Both the position numbers and the translations under genes were made by a program. Shown here piece after piece: positions 32,001 through 41,770 of a DNA stretch of 64,000 nucleotides. A model generated the notes under the pieces. That model was not told the origin of the DNA, did not search any database, and was given only the letters and a program-made list of their open reading frames with translations. Source of the DNA: Malaya genurostris. Its lineage: Eukaryota > Arthropoda > Insecta > Diptera > Culicidae. How positions within the stretch are numbered: the stretch's first letter is position 1; each line of letters starts with the position of its first letter. The stretch covers positions 234,175,336-234,239,335 of the forward strand of contig NC_080572.1 of the NCBI RefSeq assembly GCF_030247185.1, written 5' to 3'.

Positions 32001-35000
32001 CATTCTATCACTGATTGGCTGACACCCAATCACGCGCTGGCGCATCTTGCCCAACACTACGAATCCCGTTTCTAGAACGTTGGTTGTGCCACAGCTCTGG
32101 TAGAAGGTAGCCGCTCGATTCCCACTTTTCCACACCTTCTGTCCCGTCCAACAAAGTTCCTGCAGTGCTACGACATCGAAGCCGCGGGTTTGAAGCTCAT
32201 CATGCAGCATTCGGTCGTATCCTGGGAAGCCAAGCGATTTTCAGTTCCATGTACAAAGCTTCCAATCATAGTCCTTTGTTCATTGTGTAGGTCTTTGCCG
32301 ATTATTCCGAGTCGTATTTCTCGTATTTCGTATTAGGAGTTACTGGACAAGAGACTAAGAACCACATTGGGGCTTGAATTTCGCATTGTCCAGTCGTTTA
32401 CCAACCAATGAACATCGTGAACATTTACTATTTTTCGGTAAATTTTACAGATCTCCTTGAAATCAAGGCAACACAAAAATAGCTCATGCCAAATTCTCAT
32501 CCAAAAAGTGCTAAGAGTACCGAAAGAGAAAGTAAACAAAGAGAATCTCTCATTGTCACATTCGTCGTTTTGAACATTTTATACAAATTTTACTGTCTCA
32601 TTCGTAAATGAGCGACACCAGTACAAACGAAGAGACGAAGCATTTTCGTTTCTCATTGAAAAAATGAGAGAGTATAATTGTCAACGTCATTCTTTCCACT
32701 ATGACAAGACAAAACCAAACTAGCGTCTGCAGGGAGCATCAGCAAAATTTCAATTCTCATTATTTCATCGATGTTTTGAAAATCTGTGACGCTTGGCTAT
32801 AAAGGGTGACTAAAATATGACAAATCGAAGTAATTACATCCCAGAACCTTTTTGGAAACCAAAACTACTACAAATTGGAGCACCAACAGGTAAAAGTCAT
32901 TGTGAAACCTTTTTCTATCGTTTTCGATTCTCGAAGCTTTGGTTGAATACCGACACTGTATCCTATGGGATTTTCACTGAAAACTGCAAACGACTGAAAG
33001 GGCAAATGAAAGAAAGAACACAATTTTGAAACTACTGTCCCGCTTATGTCATTGACTGGACATGGATTTCGTTCTCACAGTTTGCAAGCGAAGCTGAGAG
33101 TGACATTAATTTCTTGTCATTTTCGTCTATTTTGAGTCAATGAAAATGTTTTTTATTAGCTCTGTTTGTGATCACCAGCCATTTCGATAGAGAGCTGAAT
33201 ATGGACATTAGGCTGCATGTTCATGTACACGCTGCCAAAAAAAAACCTCAAAATTAAGTTTTTTTCACCCACTTTCCAACGTTCATGCAGGAATGTAATT
33301 CTGGGTAAAATCGGGAGTACTTATTTTTGAGTAACTGCGTGGATAGTACTGATTGAGTTAAAACTACACAACCGAAAAGGAGATCAATTTGGGTGTTTTT
33401 AACGCAATGTTTTTTTTCTCGTGTGATTGTTATTATTATAATTGGCTTACCTTTGCACTGCTTGGGCTGCTGGTTTAAGCTACAGGAGCTGTTTTTTTTA
33501 CCTGTCGAGACTATTGATTGAATCTCTATATTTTCCATTGTCTCAAAATAAAAAAATAAAAAAACAGGATAAATTAATTAAAATTATTAACGTTATAGCA
33601 CAAGGATACTTACGCTACAAATAACGACAGATTCTCGTGCACAATTATATATAAAAATCGTATGAAATGTTACTTTGTTTATAAACAGTTGTTACTTTTC
33701 TGTTGCTTACCAAAATATTGTGATTCAACACACAAACATTTTTCACCCAACTGTAACTTCTTTGAATAAACTCAACTGTTGAATGAAAAATACTCATTTA
33801 TTAGCGGCCCTTACACGATCATTAAAAATGTCATCACTAAAAACGTACATGACTGATCGTGTAAGGTCTGCAAGCTCAGTAATGACACGAGTAATGATGG
33901 AATTCCGGATTTTTCATCATTACCAAAATTATTTCTTCTTATTATTTTTTTGTGGAAGTGCTGAATATCGTCAGTTGTATTAGATGAGAAAATTTGACAA
34001 CCATGAAGTAAACATTCTCTTCAGAACTATACGTTAAAAAAAAATTTTTGGAAATGACAAAGTGTAGATTAAAATTATTAATGTTTCATTAACCTTAACG
34101 TTCCAATGGCAAATAAAATTTATTTTCAGCTAAACTAAGATAAAGAATATTGCTAATATTCTTCAATTACTGAGGGAAAGTTATTCTGGTTTCAAGCCCC
34201 GTGCTGGAGTAGTCACAAATACTCATCATTAATAATGAACGTGTAATGCTAAAAAGTAATGATGTACAGTAATGCATGATGAGCGTTTGAGCAGAAGTGT
34301 CATTACTTAGTAATGACACTTTTAATGATCGTGTAAGGGCCGCTATTAAGGTACTTTTCACTCAACATAAAAAAAAACAATCGTGATTACTTAATGTTAG
34401 GTAAATTTAACTCTATCGTTGGGTTTTTTGGCAGTGTGTACAGAATATCTTGCTTACCATCTGGAAATTACAGAAATTATAACGGATGGAGCGTTTTACG
34501 TGGTTTCCGTTTATACGTACTACTGGAGGGATGGTGATTTCTTCTGATGACATGATCACATAAGTCACTTGAAGTGCAAGCCGTTGTGGTGACCGGCAAT
34601 CTCAATAGGTGTGAAGAAGAGCCCGCCCAAATTCCATGTCATGTTAGCAACAAGAAGTTAGCGACTCTACTCTCTTTGTCCAAATTGATTCCTTCAGGGG
34701 GCTCTGTTCGAGCCCCGACCTGGAAGGATTCGTAGTGTCAGTAGAATCATAGAATCATAGATCCAGCTATGTAATGGTTCTGTACACTCTGATTCGGCTG
34801 CGAAGTCTGTTGAAACAGAAGGTCAAATTTCACTACAGGAATGTAATACCAAGGCTTTAATTGGGTGCTCTGTTGAGTCCCCATACCTTCCTTATTTTAC
34901 GAAATATATGATAATATAATGTCTCTCTGCAGAGTTCATTACTTTACCTTGTAGTCCATTGATCCTTTTCCATTACCTTGCTTGGTATGTTAAGTCATTT

Positions 35001-36148
35001 CTTTCTATTAAGTTTCCGCCAATGTTGTTCTAAGTCTGAATTTAAATAAATTTGTCCCCCATATTCTGTCTTAAATCTGCAGTTTGTTTATTAAAACAGG
35101 TAATGATGATTAGCTAATATTGCAGGGTTTTTTTTATGAAAAAAAGTCTGGATAAATTGAAATTCTAAATGAAATACTTGAACCATATGAAGGTTTTTAA
35201 TTATTTTTCGCATTTCAATAGTTATCACATATAAACAAACTTCTGCATTAGTAGCAGAATGAGAGGGTATTCTGCTACTAATGCAGAAGGCATTAGCACC
35301 CAGTAGGCGCCGTTCTCTTGAGCAAATGGGGGCTTGTGAGCACTTAGCTATCGAACCCTTCGATGAATAAATACAAATTCACCAGGTCGTGCTCCAGAAC
35401 TTGTCCAAATATGGAAACATAAACCATCAAAAGCTGGAAATTGAATTTTCAATCCAAAAAGACTACATTATATTTTACTTATGATAGAAATCCTATATGA
35501 GAGAAGTTCAAACCTGTGGTTACCCAAGAAGATCAGCTCTCAGTGTTTTCCCCTAAAAAATTGAGACATCATTGTGCAGAAACATTACTTCCCACGAGAA
35601 ATCAAATTCCAAAACATTCCAAAAACTCCCGAGGACAAATATAGAGTGATGGGGTTACTCGATGCCTTCTACGCAGTATGACTTGAGTTCGACTTCCTAC
35701 CCCGTAAAGTTCAAATGTGTATAATTGAAAAACAAAACACGTTTTTTCATGCTATCAAATAATTTATTTTCTACAGTTTTGCGTTCAGTTTTCTGAATTG
35801 TTCAATGTGTTTGCTTACTTTCCTTTCGCAGCTTAATTTTCTCTAAGAAAAATGTCAAGGTAAGCAATATTGGCGATACGATTTACCTTTTAGACTTCAC
35901 CTCCTGCGAATACATTTCTGTTACAAAATAGCTATTAGATGCTTTGTACAGACAGCCTGCCAATAATGCATGTTATCATAGAACAAATGCTTACGCTAAA
36001 CACAATCTATTTGTATCTCTTTCTTTAGATACCCGCCGTGGAAAGAACAAAAGTGTCACCAGGCTCACCGCGAGTGCTAACTCAGCTGGGCGCCATCCGG
36101 AAGCAACTTCAGCTGGAACAACTGCACTTGGACTCAACCACTGATTAA
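26034..36148 (+). CDS. coiled-coil, CxxC-rich protein, probably CSPP1-like (5' end not found)
   Basis: Six exons, all with GT/AG borders: 26034-26162, 26427-about 26885, 27019-27137, 27193-27265, 27322-28545 and 36029-36148 (stop TAA 36146-36148). Phases agree throughout and give about 707 residues. Order of features: an N-terminal SRNRQADYQEYLKN segment; a Ser/Asn-rich linker; a highly charged helix rich in E, K, R (SRRKLEYQKDLIKQIEEKRK and on through exon 5 start), surely coiled coil; four CxxC pairs (CKNC, CLNC, CVKC, CAIC) in exon 5; an acidic and proline-rich region; and a C-terminus RVLTQLGAIRKQLQLEQLHL. The YQ-DYL and LTQLGA-RKQLQLEQ motifs recall centrosome and spindle pole associated protein 1, which binds microtubules in cilia and spindles; that name is my inference. 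Exon 2's donor (GTACTT at 26886) is weak and chosen because it keeps frame. Frame extends upstream of the first ATG at 26040. Confidence 0.8.
27322..28545 (+). CDS. largest exon of the CSPP1-like gene (408 codons)
   Basis: The acceptor TTTTTTCTCAG precedes 27322 and the donor GTAAGT follows 28545; both borders are phase 0. The exon encodes the end of the coiled coil (IRMANEQNHIRRLQLLSKLE), a Ser-rich acidic stretch, a His/Gln run (near 27675-27715), the four CxxC pairs at roughly residues 96-180 of the exon (CKNC, CLNC, CVKC, CAIC), the acidic run NDDDDDEE, and a segment DDRISKYVKHYNTLWMKRGM. The four paired cysteines suggest zinc binding, which I have not seen as a recognised part of CSPP1; this could be an insect-specific feature or a sign that the family call is wrong. 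Confidence 0.9.
30166..30804 (-). pseudogene. RTE-like reverse transcriptase, catalytic motif damaged
   Basis: The first part (30804-30445) ends at AAYDTIDREQLWQ, which holds the first catalytic Asp of the A motif. A stop (TGA) interrupts at 30442-30444, and MHEYGFPDKLTRLVKATMDR follows in the same frame. The C motif reads FADHVDIV, where the family has FADD; the second of the paired aspartates is therefore His. The B motif reads LRQGDGHYCILFN, also altered from the usual GD-LSC. The enzyme would be dead even without the stop. Confidence 0.85.
31656..32210 (-). pseudogene. RTE-like endonuclease fragment
   Basis: This is an AP-endonuclease-like (exonuclease-endonuclease-phosphatase) domain. 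Visible motifs are VVALQELCWTG with the catalytic Glu, IINVHCLHETRPDDEKEAFY, and the C-terminal QIDHVLIDG with the catalytic Asp-His pair. The expected GDLNA motif is missing: the text passes from RRDVKLRPVMGLDSL across a deletion. Confidence 0.85.
33802..34345. mobile_element. TIR element (MITE), 544 bp, TA-flanked
   Basis: The ends are inverted repeats of about 30 bp: GCGGCCCTTACACGATCATT at 33804 and its exact complement ending at 34343. They continue inward as AAAAATGTCAT and ATGACACTTTTAAT. TA lies outside both ends (33802-33803 and 34344-34345). Internal sub-repeats of GTAATGATG and GATCGTGTAAGG occur. No coding sequence. Confidence 0.88.
34560..34870 (+). mobile_element. SINE or LINE 3'-end fragment
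   Basis: It contains a T-arm-like GGGGCTCTGTTCGAGCCCC (34698-34717) with an RNA polymerase III B-box-like core. Then follow GTAGTGTCAGTAGAATCATA and a tail CTGTTGAAACAGAAGGTCAA-TTTCACTACAGGAATGTAATACCAAGGCTTTAA, which I associate with the 3' ends of culicine LINEs. No coding remains. Confidence 0.45.
35241..35288. other. perfect 20-bp stem hairpin
   Basis: TTCTGCATTAGTAGCAGAAT (35241-35260), an 8-base loop (GAGAGGGT), then the exact complement (35269-35288). The stem is shorter than a usual microRNA precursor. It may be a core of a small palindromic repeat or a cruciform-forming site within the intron. Confidence 0.8.
36029..36148 (+). CDS. last exon of the CSPP1-like gene
   Basis: The acceptor TTTCTTTAG ends at 36028. 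The exon reads IPAVERTKVSPGSPRVLTQL, GAIRKQLQLEQLHLDSTTD and stop. Phase 0 matches the donor at 28545, giving KKWD-IPAVERTK across the junction, and no other downstream acceptor in the 7.5-kb gap gives a comparable reading. Two overlapping AATAAA signals (36298-36303 and 36302-36307) lie 150 bp downstream. Confidence 0.8.
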   Translation: MPAVERTKVSPGSPRVLTQLGAIRKQLQLEQLHLDSTTD

Positions 36149-36297
36149 ATCTACCAAACTGACCAACGCAAGACATTGTCTTTCGAGCTTACAACTGAAA
36201 CCGTCCTATCCTCCAATAATTAGACTGTACGAAAAAATGTTTTTGTTTCGTTGAAAATTGTTTCTATTACTTCTATGAAAACCAATAGCCTAAGAGT

Positions 36298-36307
36298 AAT
36301 AAATAAA
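36298..36307 (+). terminator. polyadenylation signals of the CSPP1-like gene
   Basis: Two overlapping AATAAA hexamers lie 150 bp past the stop codon on the plus strand; they are followed by the T- and GT-containing stretch expected downstream. Confidence 0.65.
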
Positions 36308-36379
36308 GTGTAAACCCATCGTCAAGACGTTTCACATTTCAAAGAAAAAAAAAACCGCATCGTTTCAGAAGCGTGAATA

Positions 36380-36385
36380 TTTATT
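36380..36385 (-). terminator. polyadenylation signal of Ndufs4
   Basis: AATAAA on the minus strand (TTTATT on the plus), 86 bp beyond the Ndufs4 stop. It lies only about 70 bp from the opposing gene's signals, so the two 3' ends nearly meet or overlap. Confidence 0.65.
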
Positions 36386-36470
36386 CTCTGGCATCGAAAA
36401 CCGTTACTCCGTTCCAATTTTGTATTTACAAGTAATCACCTAATGCCACCTATCCTGACGTACCGGAAGC

Positions 36471-37266
36471 CTACTTGGTGGAAACACGGGTGCGCTTATT
36501 CCATGAGAAATTGACTCCGTAATTCTTGACACGGTTCTTCTTCTTCACCTCCGGATTATCTACGAACCATCTCCAGCCATTCTTTTCGCAGTGTACAATT
36601 GCTTCATCGGGTGATGCAAAGTCGACTCGCATGTTGGACAGTGGGTCACCTCTGAAATAAACAATCACCGATGATCGATAGGTTCTTAAACGATCCAGCA
36701 CGCTGGACTTACGAGGAAGCCCATCCCATAAGTGGATTTTCCCAGCGTTCGCGATTATCGAATTCTATGGTCCAATGATGAATATTATCCGTGCCGCTTT
36801 GCATGGCATTTTTAGCTGGCATGAAAATACGTACCCGGCGCTCCTTGACATGCTCTTCTGGTACACCGGTAATCGGTGATAAATCAACCTACAATAATGT
36901 TCCCAGTTCATGAAATCTGTGATTCCTGCAATCGAATTGAAACTTTCTACCTTAACCGGAACAGCGATTGTGCTGGCCTGTTTCTCCCGTTCGCGACGTT
37001 CGACGTCATCAGCAATGATCAGATTTGCATCGATAATAGGTGCTTCCTTGTGCTTACTCGAATCATTTAGAACGACGGAAGAAGTCGAGAATGCCGCCTT
37101 CGTCCTATAAATGTACGAACACAAAAATCGTGATTACACAATCAATGATTTGGAAATTGGAAGTATAAAAGTAGATTCCATTCCAAAGTCTGTTGGTTTT
37201 TTGTTCGGTTAGTAATTACCATAGGGCAGGAGTATTCCGGCTTAAAGATCTCAGCAAAACACTCAT
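36471..37266 (-). CDS. Ndufs4: NADH dehydrogenase [ubiquinone] iron-sulfur protein 4, mitochondrial
   Basis: An accessory subunit of respiratory complex I, in the N-module region on the matrix side, needed for assembly and stability of the complex. Four minus-strand exons join in phase: 37266-37220 (ATG at 37264-37266), 37104-36951, 36888-36713 and 36651-36471, for 558 bp and 185 residues, close to the usual length. The first 15 codons (MSVLLRSLSRNTPAL) with TKAAFSTSS after the splice form a basic, hydroxyl-rich mitochondrial targeting peptide. The core follows: VKERRVRIFMPAKNAMQSGT, WTIEFDNRERWENPLMGWAS, GDPLSNMRVDFASPDEAIVH, and the hallmark C-terminus NYGVNFSWNKRTRVSTK, whose RVS is the known phosphorylation site in mammals. 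Donors are GTAATT, GTAGAA and GTAAGT; acceptors are TTATAG, TTGTAG and TTTCAG. The first exon is my inference from the presequence and phase; the other three are certain. It is convergent with the coiled-coil gene. Confidence 0.95.
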
Positions 37267-37269
37267 CTG

Positions 37270-38480
37270 GTCTTTAAGTTTTTACAATAGATCTGATTTA
37301 TTTTTCAATCTGGATCGAACGATGGATTATTTTGTCTTCTGAATGTCAAAACACCAATTTTCTGACAGTAAATCTTACACTGAGAAAAAACGCTGTACAG
37401 AGTTACGAAACACTTGCATGCAAGCTACTGTTTTGTACTAAAAATGGTACTCACAGACAAGCATAATTTCAAGTGCGAAATCTATTGAAATATTTTTTAT
37501 CAGAATCTCTTAGGAGACAAGTTACTCTAAACTCCGAACTAACTCAGACAATAAATGCTTATTTCGCTTTTCCTTTTTTTTTAGATCGACTTCCTTTAAT
37601 ATTCGTCAATCCCACATGTACATACAAAAATAAAGCGAATCTTGAGACGAGGTAGATGAAATTGATATATGAGTATTTTTGGTGTTAGAAAGCAATGTTA
37701 TTGACAATTGCCACATTGTCGCAAAACTTGATTAGCGGTAGCGACACCTGCCAATGAAAAAGGGAACCAAGGAGTAGAGGATTCATCTGAAAATTTTCAT
37801 ATCTACTTATTAAATAGTACAAAATATCAGCAATCAATTTCAAAGTGATTACTACTACTTTTTCTAGTGTAAACTACGATTAAACATGGAAAATCTTCAG
37901 AAATGTGTGAAAGTAGGTTTATCGGACCAACATTTTATAAACAGAAATCAGTATAATGTTGATTTCTCAAGTACTAGAATATTTAGTGATCGAGTACCAC
38001 CTATAATAATAACGAATGAACGTTAACTTTCGCACAATAAATTAAGATCAACATTATCACCTCAGAGTAAAAACTTTTTCTTCCACTACTTCTAATTTTT
38101 TTTTCAAATGAATTTGCCCGTTTTTACAAGAAGTTGTAAAAAGGTGAAGGGATTAAAAATTTTCTTGCCGATTTGACAGCTCTTGCTGGAAGTATCATCT
38201 CTAAACAAGAAAGTATCTTCTCTGCTTTTTATTTTAGCATCATTGTGCCAATAACATTTTCCATAGTAAGTATATATGAAGGCTAATAATTTATTGCCCT
38301 TCATATGAAATATTTTTTAAACTAAGGCGCTAGAAATGTATAACCGATTCAAAACGGCCAGTCTTGTATAGCAAGAATCCGACAGAAACAGAACAGGCAA
38401 TGATCGCTAGGCGAATTTTTTTGCCAGAAACGGTTGTTGTACTGTTGCTAGACTCTTGCCGGAATTCTTACAGAATATCA
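37270..38480. other. Ndufs4 upstream region, no gene seen
   Basis: AT-rich DNA upstream of Ndufs4 with no clear TATA box in the first 200 bp and no recognised repeat or exon. Confidence 0.45.
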
Positions 38481-38489
38481 GCAAAAATG

Positions 38490-38930
38490 GCAGAGAGATA
38501 AGTTAAGATAAGTTTAGATTCTTCAAAAATCTCAATCTTAGTAATACAAAGAACCATAAAGGGCGAGACTGTCATTTCGTTTGTTTAGGTAAGTTTCGCT
38601 ACATATTGGAACTATTTATTTTCGTTATTTTAGATGATTTTCGTGCTTTTTACTACTGGATACACCCAAACCTCCATTTACGAACCTTATATATGTATGT
38701 ATGTATGTTTACACACTCACTCGTTTGCGTATATGTGTACATATTTATACATATAAATGATCGCTTTTACTTTACCAATATTTATATGTATTAGGAAATA
38801 CAAATATTTGTAAACATGCGAACGTATATTAATACATATATACATATATAAGTTACGTAAATGGAGGTTTGGGTGTATAGTAAATGAGATGATAAAATCA
38901 CCCTTAAATTTGTCTTAGTCGCGGAATTCA
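38490..38930 (+). repeat. dispersed repeat, copy 1 (interrupted by a MITE)
   Basis: The left part (CTCAATCTTAGTAATACAAA and AAGGGCGAGACTGTCATT, 38531-38575) and the right part (GTAAATGAGATG, CACCCTTAAATTTGTCTTA) match 49010-49075 and 49885-50050 respectively. Copy 1 is interrupted at 38661-38877 by a TA-flanked MITE. Copy 2 is interrupted by a different insertion at a different place. Confidence 0.7.
38661..38877. mobile_element. TA-flanked MITE, 217 bp, 20-bp perfect inverted repeats
   Basis: CACCCAAACCTCCATTTACG at 38663-38682 is the exact complement of 38856-38875. TA lies at each edge. The interior is rich in TATATGTA and TATACATA words and could fold on itself. The matching repeat at 49980-50010 (TTTTTATTGGAAATAGTAAATGG) preserves the uninterrupted site, showing that the insertion went into a TA. 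Confidence 0.93.
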
Positions 38931-40365
38931 TCCAGTTTAACAAAATGTGCGGGAGGGCGTAACTTCATTATTCACACAAAGAGCCTAATTCCATAATTCC
39001 TAATAAGGAACTAGTTGGTTTCCCCTCGTTTGTCAACACCGATCAGCTGCTAGCAGGAATGCCTGATTTCATCATAATATTTGAAAATGAATAGCCACAA
39101 TAAATTATTGGATTGCGTTGATAATATATTCAACTTTTTCGCAATGTTGGAAGGTAACCATTTATTTTTCGCAACGTTGTTCATCTAGACTATTTTTTAT
39201 TGTGGTGGTAATTTTCACCCGAAATTAAGTGGCGGCAGACCAGAGGCAACTAAATATTGTAACAAAACGGGTTCGATTTTGTATTGCGTTGGAGGATGAG
39301 AAGTAGGCACAATTTTGTATATAGTTTTAGCAATATGTATTAAATCTGTAGCCTGTATGAAATTCGCATGGACGTATGCAAATCAATACATTACAGGTAA
39401 TTCTGTATGAATAGAAACTCTGTTGGTAAATTAAAAAATAAACACAGTCTAGATGACAGACAAGATGTTTTTTATGGGGTAACGTGGCGCCATCATGGCA
39501 TATGCGAGTACTGTCCTAACTAAAGGAATATTCGAAATGCCCGTTAAAATTATTGAAGAATCTAATTTGAGTGTCCTGTATGTTAGTCTGTGTTACTATC
39601 TCCACAGTTTTTCATTCACCTCATGACCGAAATTCACGTTTTACGTTTTATTTATACGGGCAAATATTGGTAGTTAATATGATTCTCACACCCTCAATGA
39701 ACATAACTCAAAATTGAGTGACACATCACTCAAATTCATAAAAAGTATACGTACTTTAACCTGAATTACCACGTATCCAATCATTTTTGAGTTAAAGGAC
39801 GAAGCTGGCAAAATTTGAGTATTTTAAACTCAAAATTTGAGTAAGTTTAACTCAGAGTTTGAGCTCCTCTAATTCGAAAAAAAAGAAATTCTGCTGCGGT
39901 AATGCTTATCTAAAAAGTAGTTCTTCTTACCAATCAATGGAATGCACAGAAAAGCGTTGCCTTTAGACTGGTTTGGAGTCAAATGATATTGATATCCTTA
40001 CGTTGGACTTCTCACTTAGCATAATTGAAACCACAAAATTTCTATTAAAAACACCTATGATTGATGGTTCATGGTTGCAAAAACCGAATCTCGAGACGGA
40101 CACGGAAAACCATGTATTCTTGCATTCTTAAATTCGATAAGAATATTCCGAGAACGAAAACGCACTGAACTACAAGAAATATGTTTTTCATTCAAATGTT
40201 TGAAAACTCAACACTTACTCTAATGTATGAATAAATGCGAGAGAACCCATGGCCTGAGTAAATTTTACTTAAATCCATACTTAAATTTTGACATATTGTT
40301 ACAGTTTATGAAAATATGTAATCGCAACTAAAACCATGAGTTATGTGCTAATAGTCAAAGAGGGT
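38930..40365. other. spacer with TTGAGT-rich repeat
   Basis: The segment 39680-39880 repeats words such as AAATTGAGT, CACTCAAATT and CTCAAAATTTGAGTAAGTTT in both orientations. This resembles decayed MITEs of the TACTCAAAA type seen near 33300. No gene. Confidence 0.45.
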
Positions 40366-40370
40366 GCAGT

Positions 40371-40665
40371 CAGTAATGCCACTTTTTACTGAGGTCAAAG
40401 CCGTAAATGCCAGGCTACCTAAACTAAGTGATCTTTACCGAATAAATGTATTATTACGTTCCTAATTGACTATCCAAAAAATTTATGGGGATAATAGAAC
40501 AATATTTAATTGTTTTCAATTGATATGCAGAGAAATAACTGAAAATCGGGAAATTTCCGAAAAAATAATGCAAAAGCCGTAGATGTTGAGAGGTTCATCC
40601 GTAGATCCGTAGAAAAGACAGAAATCCGTAGATCTACGGATAAATTCGTAGGGTTGGCATCGCTG
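40371..40665. mobile_element. hAT-type MITE 1 (295 bp)
   Basis: The ends are CAGTAATGCCA on the left and TTGGCATCGCTG on the right (reading CAGCGATGCCAA in reverse). The flanking octamers GGTGCAGT (40363-40370) and CGTGCAGT (40666-40673) match at 7 of 8 positions, the 8-bp duplication of hAT transposons. The interior repeats CCGTAGATC-type words. Non-coding. Confidence 0.75.
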
Positions 40666-40709
40666 CGTGCAGTGTTCTTCAAATTAGGTTTTTTACCGTC
40701 ACTGCTAAC

Positions 40710-41374
40710 CAGTGCTGTCAACTGTTTTTTTCCAAAAATCTGTATTTGGCGAAAAAAACTATCTGTACAATATCTTTCTCGAAAAATCAAACATCAATTT
40801 AGTGCGAAAACTGATTTTGCGACCAAAAAAAAAAAAAAAAGGTCGCTCGACCTGGTTTACCCCTATGGAATCCAACACAAAAACTGAAAATCGGTATTTA
40901 TCTGTACACTCAGGCAAAAAATATATGGAATTTCATAATGATTTCGTATGGTTTTTAGCCACAAGAATATCGTAAGCGAATCATAAGGCCGCCTTATGAA
41001 ATCACGAAAATTGGAATTCCAATAGAACGCCTTATGAAATTCATACGAACTTTTTAGGAATATTGTGCGAAATTTCTATAACAAACATAACTTCTCTCAT
41101 ATATTGTGGAGTTCATATGTTGTTCGTATGAAAACTATTATAGTGTTAGATGAGATGTATGTTGCAGAGGTATATTGTTCATATTAATCTTATGAAATTA
41201 TGATTTTGGTGATTTTTGATGCATCATAAAATTTGCCTTATGATTTTTACTACTCAATTTGCTTGAGTGTATGAAAATTGAAATATCGGTATTTTGAGAG
41301 AGCATATCTGTATTCCTGTATCGAGTCCAAAAATCGGTATAAATACCGAGAAATCGGTATAGTTGGCAGCGCTG
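40710..41374. mobile_element. hAT-type MITE 2 with perfect 8-bp duplication
   Basis: The ends are CAGTGCTGTCAACT and AGTTGGCAGCGCTG (inverse CAGCGCTGCCAACT). The octamer CTGCTAAC lies directly outside both ends (40702-40709 and 41375-41382), a perfect hAT-type target duplication. The body contains repeated TCGGTATTTATCTGTA words and is interrupted by a second, TA-flanked MITE at 40905-41271, so the original element was about 300 bp, like MITE 1. Confidence 0.93.
40905..41271. mobile_element. TA-flanked MITE nested in hAT-type MITE 2
   Basis: CACTCAGGCAAA at 40907 and TTTGCTTGAGTG ending at 41269 are inverted repeats with one mismatch. TA flanks both. The interior contains many copies of TCATAAGG, TTATGAAATT and TTCGTATG in both orientations. 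No gene. Confidence 0.88.
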
Positions 41375-41770
41375 CTGCTAACCTCAATCGAATGAACACA
41401 TTTTGACAGTCCAGCAGTACTATTTGTAAACAGATATTTTTTTGTTTGTTTGTTAACAATTTGGATGAGACCATTTACGGTCCATATCGCCTAAACAGAG
41501 TTTTAAACATTTGTTCACGATTGGATACGGTTTGTTTTTGAGATTTTTTAAATAAAAGTAACTAGTTGCAAAGTGTAAAGATGATTGTTTAAGACGTGTT
41601 CTTCGAGTTTTGTTTAAGCTTGTTTGTAAACAGTACCGCTGAACTGTCAAGGATGAATGCTTGTTCATTTGTGACGTCACGATAAAAAATCTAATGAACG
41701 TTTAGCTTTTTCAGGGTTGTGAAGCATTGTACTAATAATTCCACAAATCATGCAAACTGACAGGGCTGCC

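Larger units (their letters stand above)
29740..32290 (-). mobile_element. RTE-like non-LTR retrotransposon, decayed
   Basis: On the minus strand, in order: the endonuclease domain (32210-31656: DVVALQELCWTGQKVWKSGN, TEYNQIDHVLI-like HTENQIDHVLIDG), a basic linker (31660-31019: NDWFDGECQPLVEEKNAARV, RKFYEKVNRSRRGYTPKCAE), RT fingers (30804: WMDGVVCLVYKKGDKLDCCN, YRAITLLNAAYKVLSQILCR), palm (HPFFDFKAAYDTIDREQLWQ, LRRGLRQGD) and the connection to about 29740 with a C-terminal YKTLIRPVVLYGHETW segment (near 29830). It is about 2.5 kb and truncated at the 3' end. Frameshifts and stops break it. The arrangement is typical of RTE-clade elements that are abundant in mosquitoes. It lies antisense inside an intron. 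Confidence 0.88.
28546..36028 (+). other. 7.5-kb last intron of the CSPP1-like gene, filled with repeats
   Basis: Contents from left to right: the dispersed tandem-unit repeat (28.8-29.4 kb, ending with CTTTCTATAGAGAAAG), an antisense RTE retrotransposon (29.74-32.29 kb), repeats rich in TGAGAG words (32.5-33.1 kb), a TACTCAAAA-type repeat (33.3-33.78 kb), a TIR element (33802-34345), a retrotransposon or SINE tail (34.56-34.87 kb), and a perfect hairpin (35241-35288). No further exon was found. Confidence 0.7.
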
